Source: Paludibacterium sp.
Lineage (GTDB): Bacteria > Pseudomonadota > Gammaproteobacteria > Burkholderiales > Chromobacteriaceae
Direction: 5' to 3'
DNA length: 51,455 bases
NCBI RefSeq assembly: GCF_019232825.1
Contig: NZ_JAFAND010000003.1
Location: 1-51,455 of the forward strand
How positions within the stretch are numbered: the first letter of the stretch is position 1; every line of letters begins with the position of its first letter. The notes under the pieces were generated by a model. The model searched no databases, was not told where the DNA came from, and saw only the letters and a list, made by a program, of their open reading frames with translations. Both the position numbers and the translations under genes were made by a program. Of this stretch, positions 51,303 through 51,455 are shown piece by piece.

Positions 51303-51455
51303 AGGGACCCTCTGAACAAGTTATTTACCGCCAGGCGCCGCCCCGAAGGGTTTGGCCAACAAGCGGCCGCCTGACGGCGTTGCGCTCCTTGGCATCGCAG
51401 AATGACTGCGACCTGCGTCGCGCGCCTTGCATTCGGCCTGTTGTTGACCAAACGC
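51303..51455. repeat. Possible end of a small repeat/MITE-like element
   Basis: The sequence beginning AGGGACCCTCTGAACAAG, upstream of serC, reads like the terminal inverted repeat of a short non-coding element. It is followed by GC-rich palindromic stretches, such as TCGCAG-AATGA-CTGCGA at 51395-51411. The opposite end would lie beyond the window, so the call is tentative. No transposase is visible. Confidence 0.3.

Noticed and set aside
1-51455. CRISPR arrays, tRNA or rRNA genes, integrases and complete insertion sequences
   Set aside because: I looked for regular repeat-spacer patterns, cloverleaf-type sequences and transposase or integrase motifs and saw none.

Overview
The window looks like chromosomal DNA of a GC-rich betaproteobacterium, probably from the Neisseriales/Chromobacteriaceae side. 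This is inferred from base composition, the housekeeping gene set (recJ beside a COG4255/RpfE-like gene, dapF-DUF484, pheA and serC on one strand) and protein sequence character; no 16S or tRNA gene is present to confirm it. Coding density is very high and no non-coding stretch exceeds about 210 bases.

Layout. 1-3.4 kb: a small hypothetical gene, a chromate transporter (chrA) and a HipB/HipA-type module whose kinase has lost active-site residues. 3.5-9.2 kb: a REC-PAS-GGDEF-EAL regulator, pdxJ, and a Cpx-like module (Spy/CpxP-like periplasmic protein divergent from an OmpR/EnvZ-type pair, with direct repeats between them). 9.2-20.5 kb: housekeeping genes (rmuC, recJ, a COG4255 gene, anmK, a yeast-MTD1-type methylene-tetrahydrofolate dehydrogenase, ftsK, hemH) and an orphan branched-chain amino-acid-type binding lipoprotein that ends at a strong terminator.

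20.6-40.7 kb is the remarkable part: five giant co-directional genes. The first four encode paralogues of about 1285-1329 aa. Each has two tandem copies of a Tiki/ChaN-like module, then a papain-like (C58/YopT- or PMT-C3-like) Cys-His-Asp domain, then a shared C-terminal motif. The fifth (1436 aa) carries the same Cys-His-Asp domain at its N terminus, fused to a TcdA/TcdB-type pore/translocation domain and a long beta-rich C terminus. Only two of the eight Tiki-like modules keep both histidine motifs, while the Cys-His-Asp triad is intact in all five proteins. I propose a multi-component, probably eukaryote-directed toxin array in which one pore-bearing member may deliver itself and perhaps its siblings. 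The Tiki + papain-like pairing resembles the C2-C3 part of Pasteurella multocida toxin.

40.7-51.4 kb: a crotonase, a DUF4442 thioesterase and a TetR regulator in one operon; dapF, DUF484 and a membrane protein in another; then a long minus-strand operon read serC - O-methyltransferase - pheA - LOG - ElbB-like - DAHP-synthase-like - PrpF-like. In that operon the ElbB-like protein lacks its cysteine and the DAHP-synthase-like protein lacks all four metal ligands. It therefore looks like an aromatic-amino-acid operon that has acquired repurposed enzymes. The right edge may be the end of a small repeat element.
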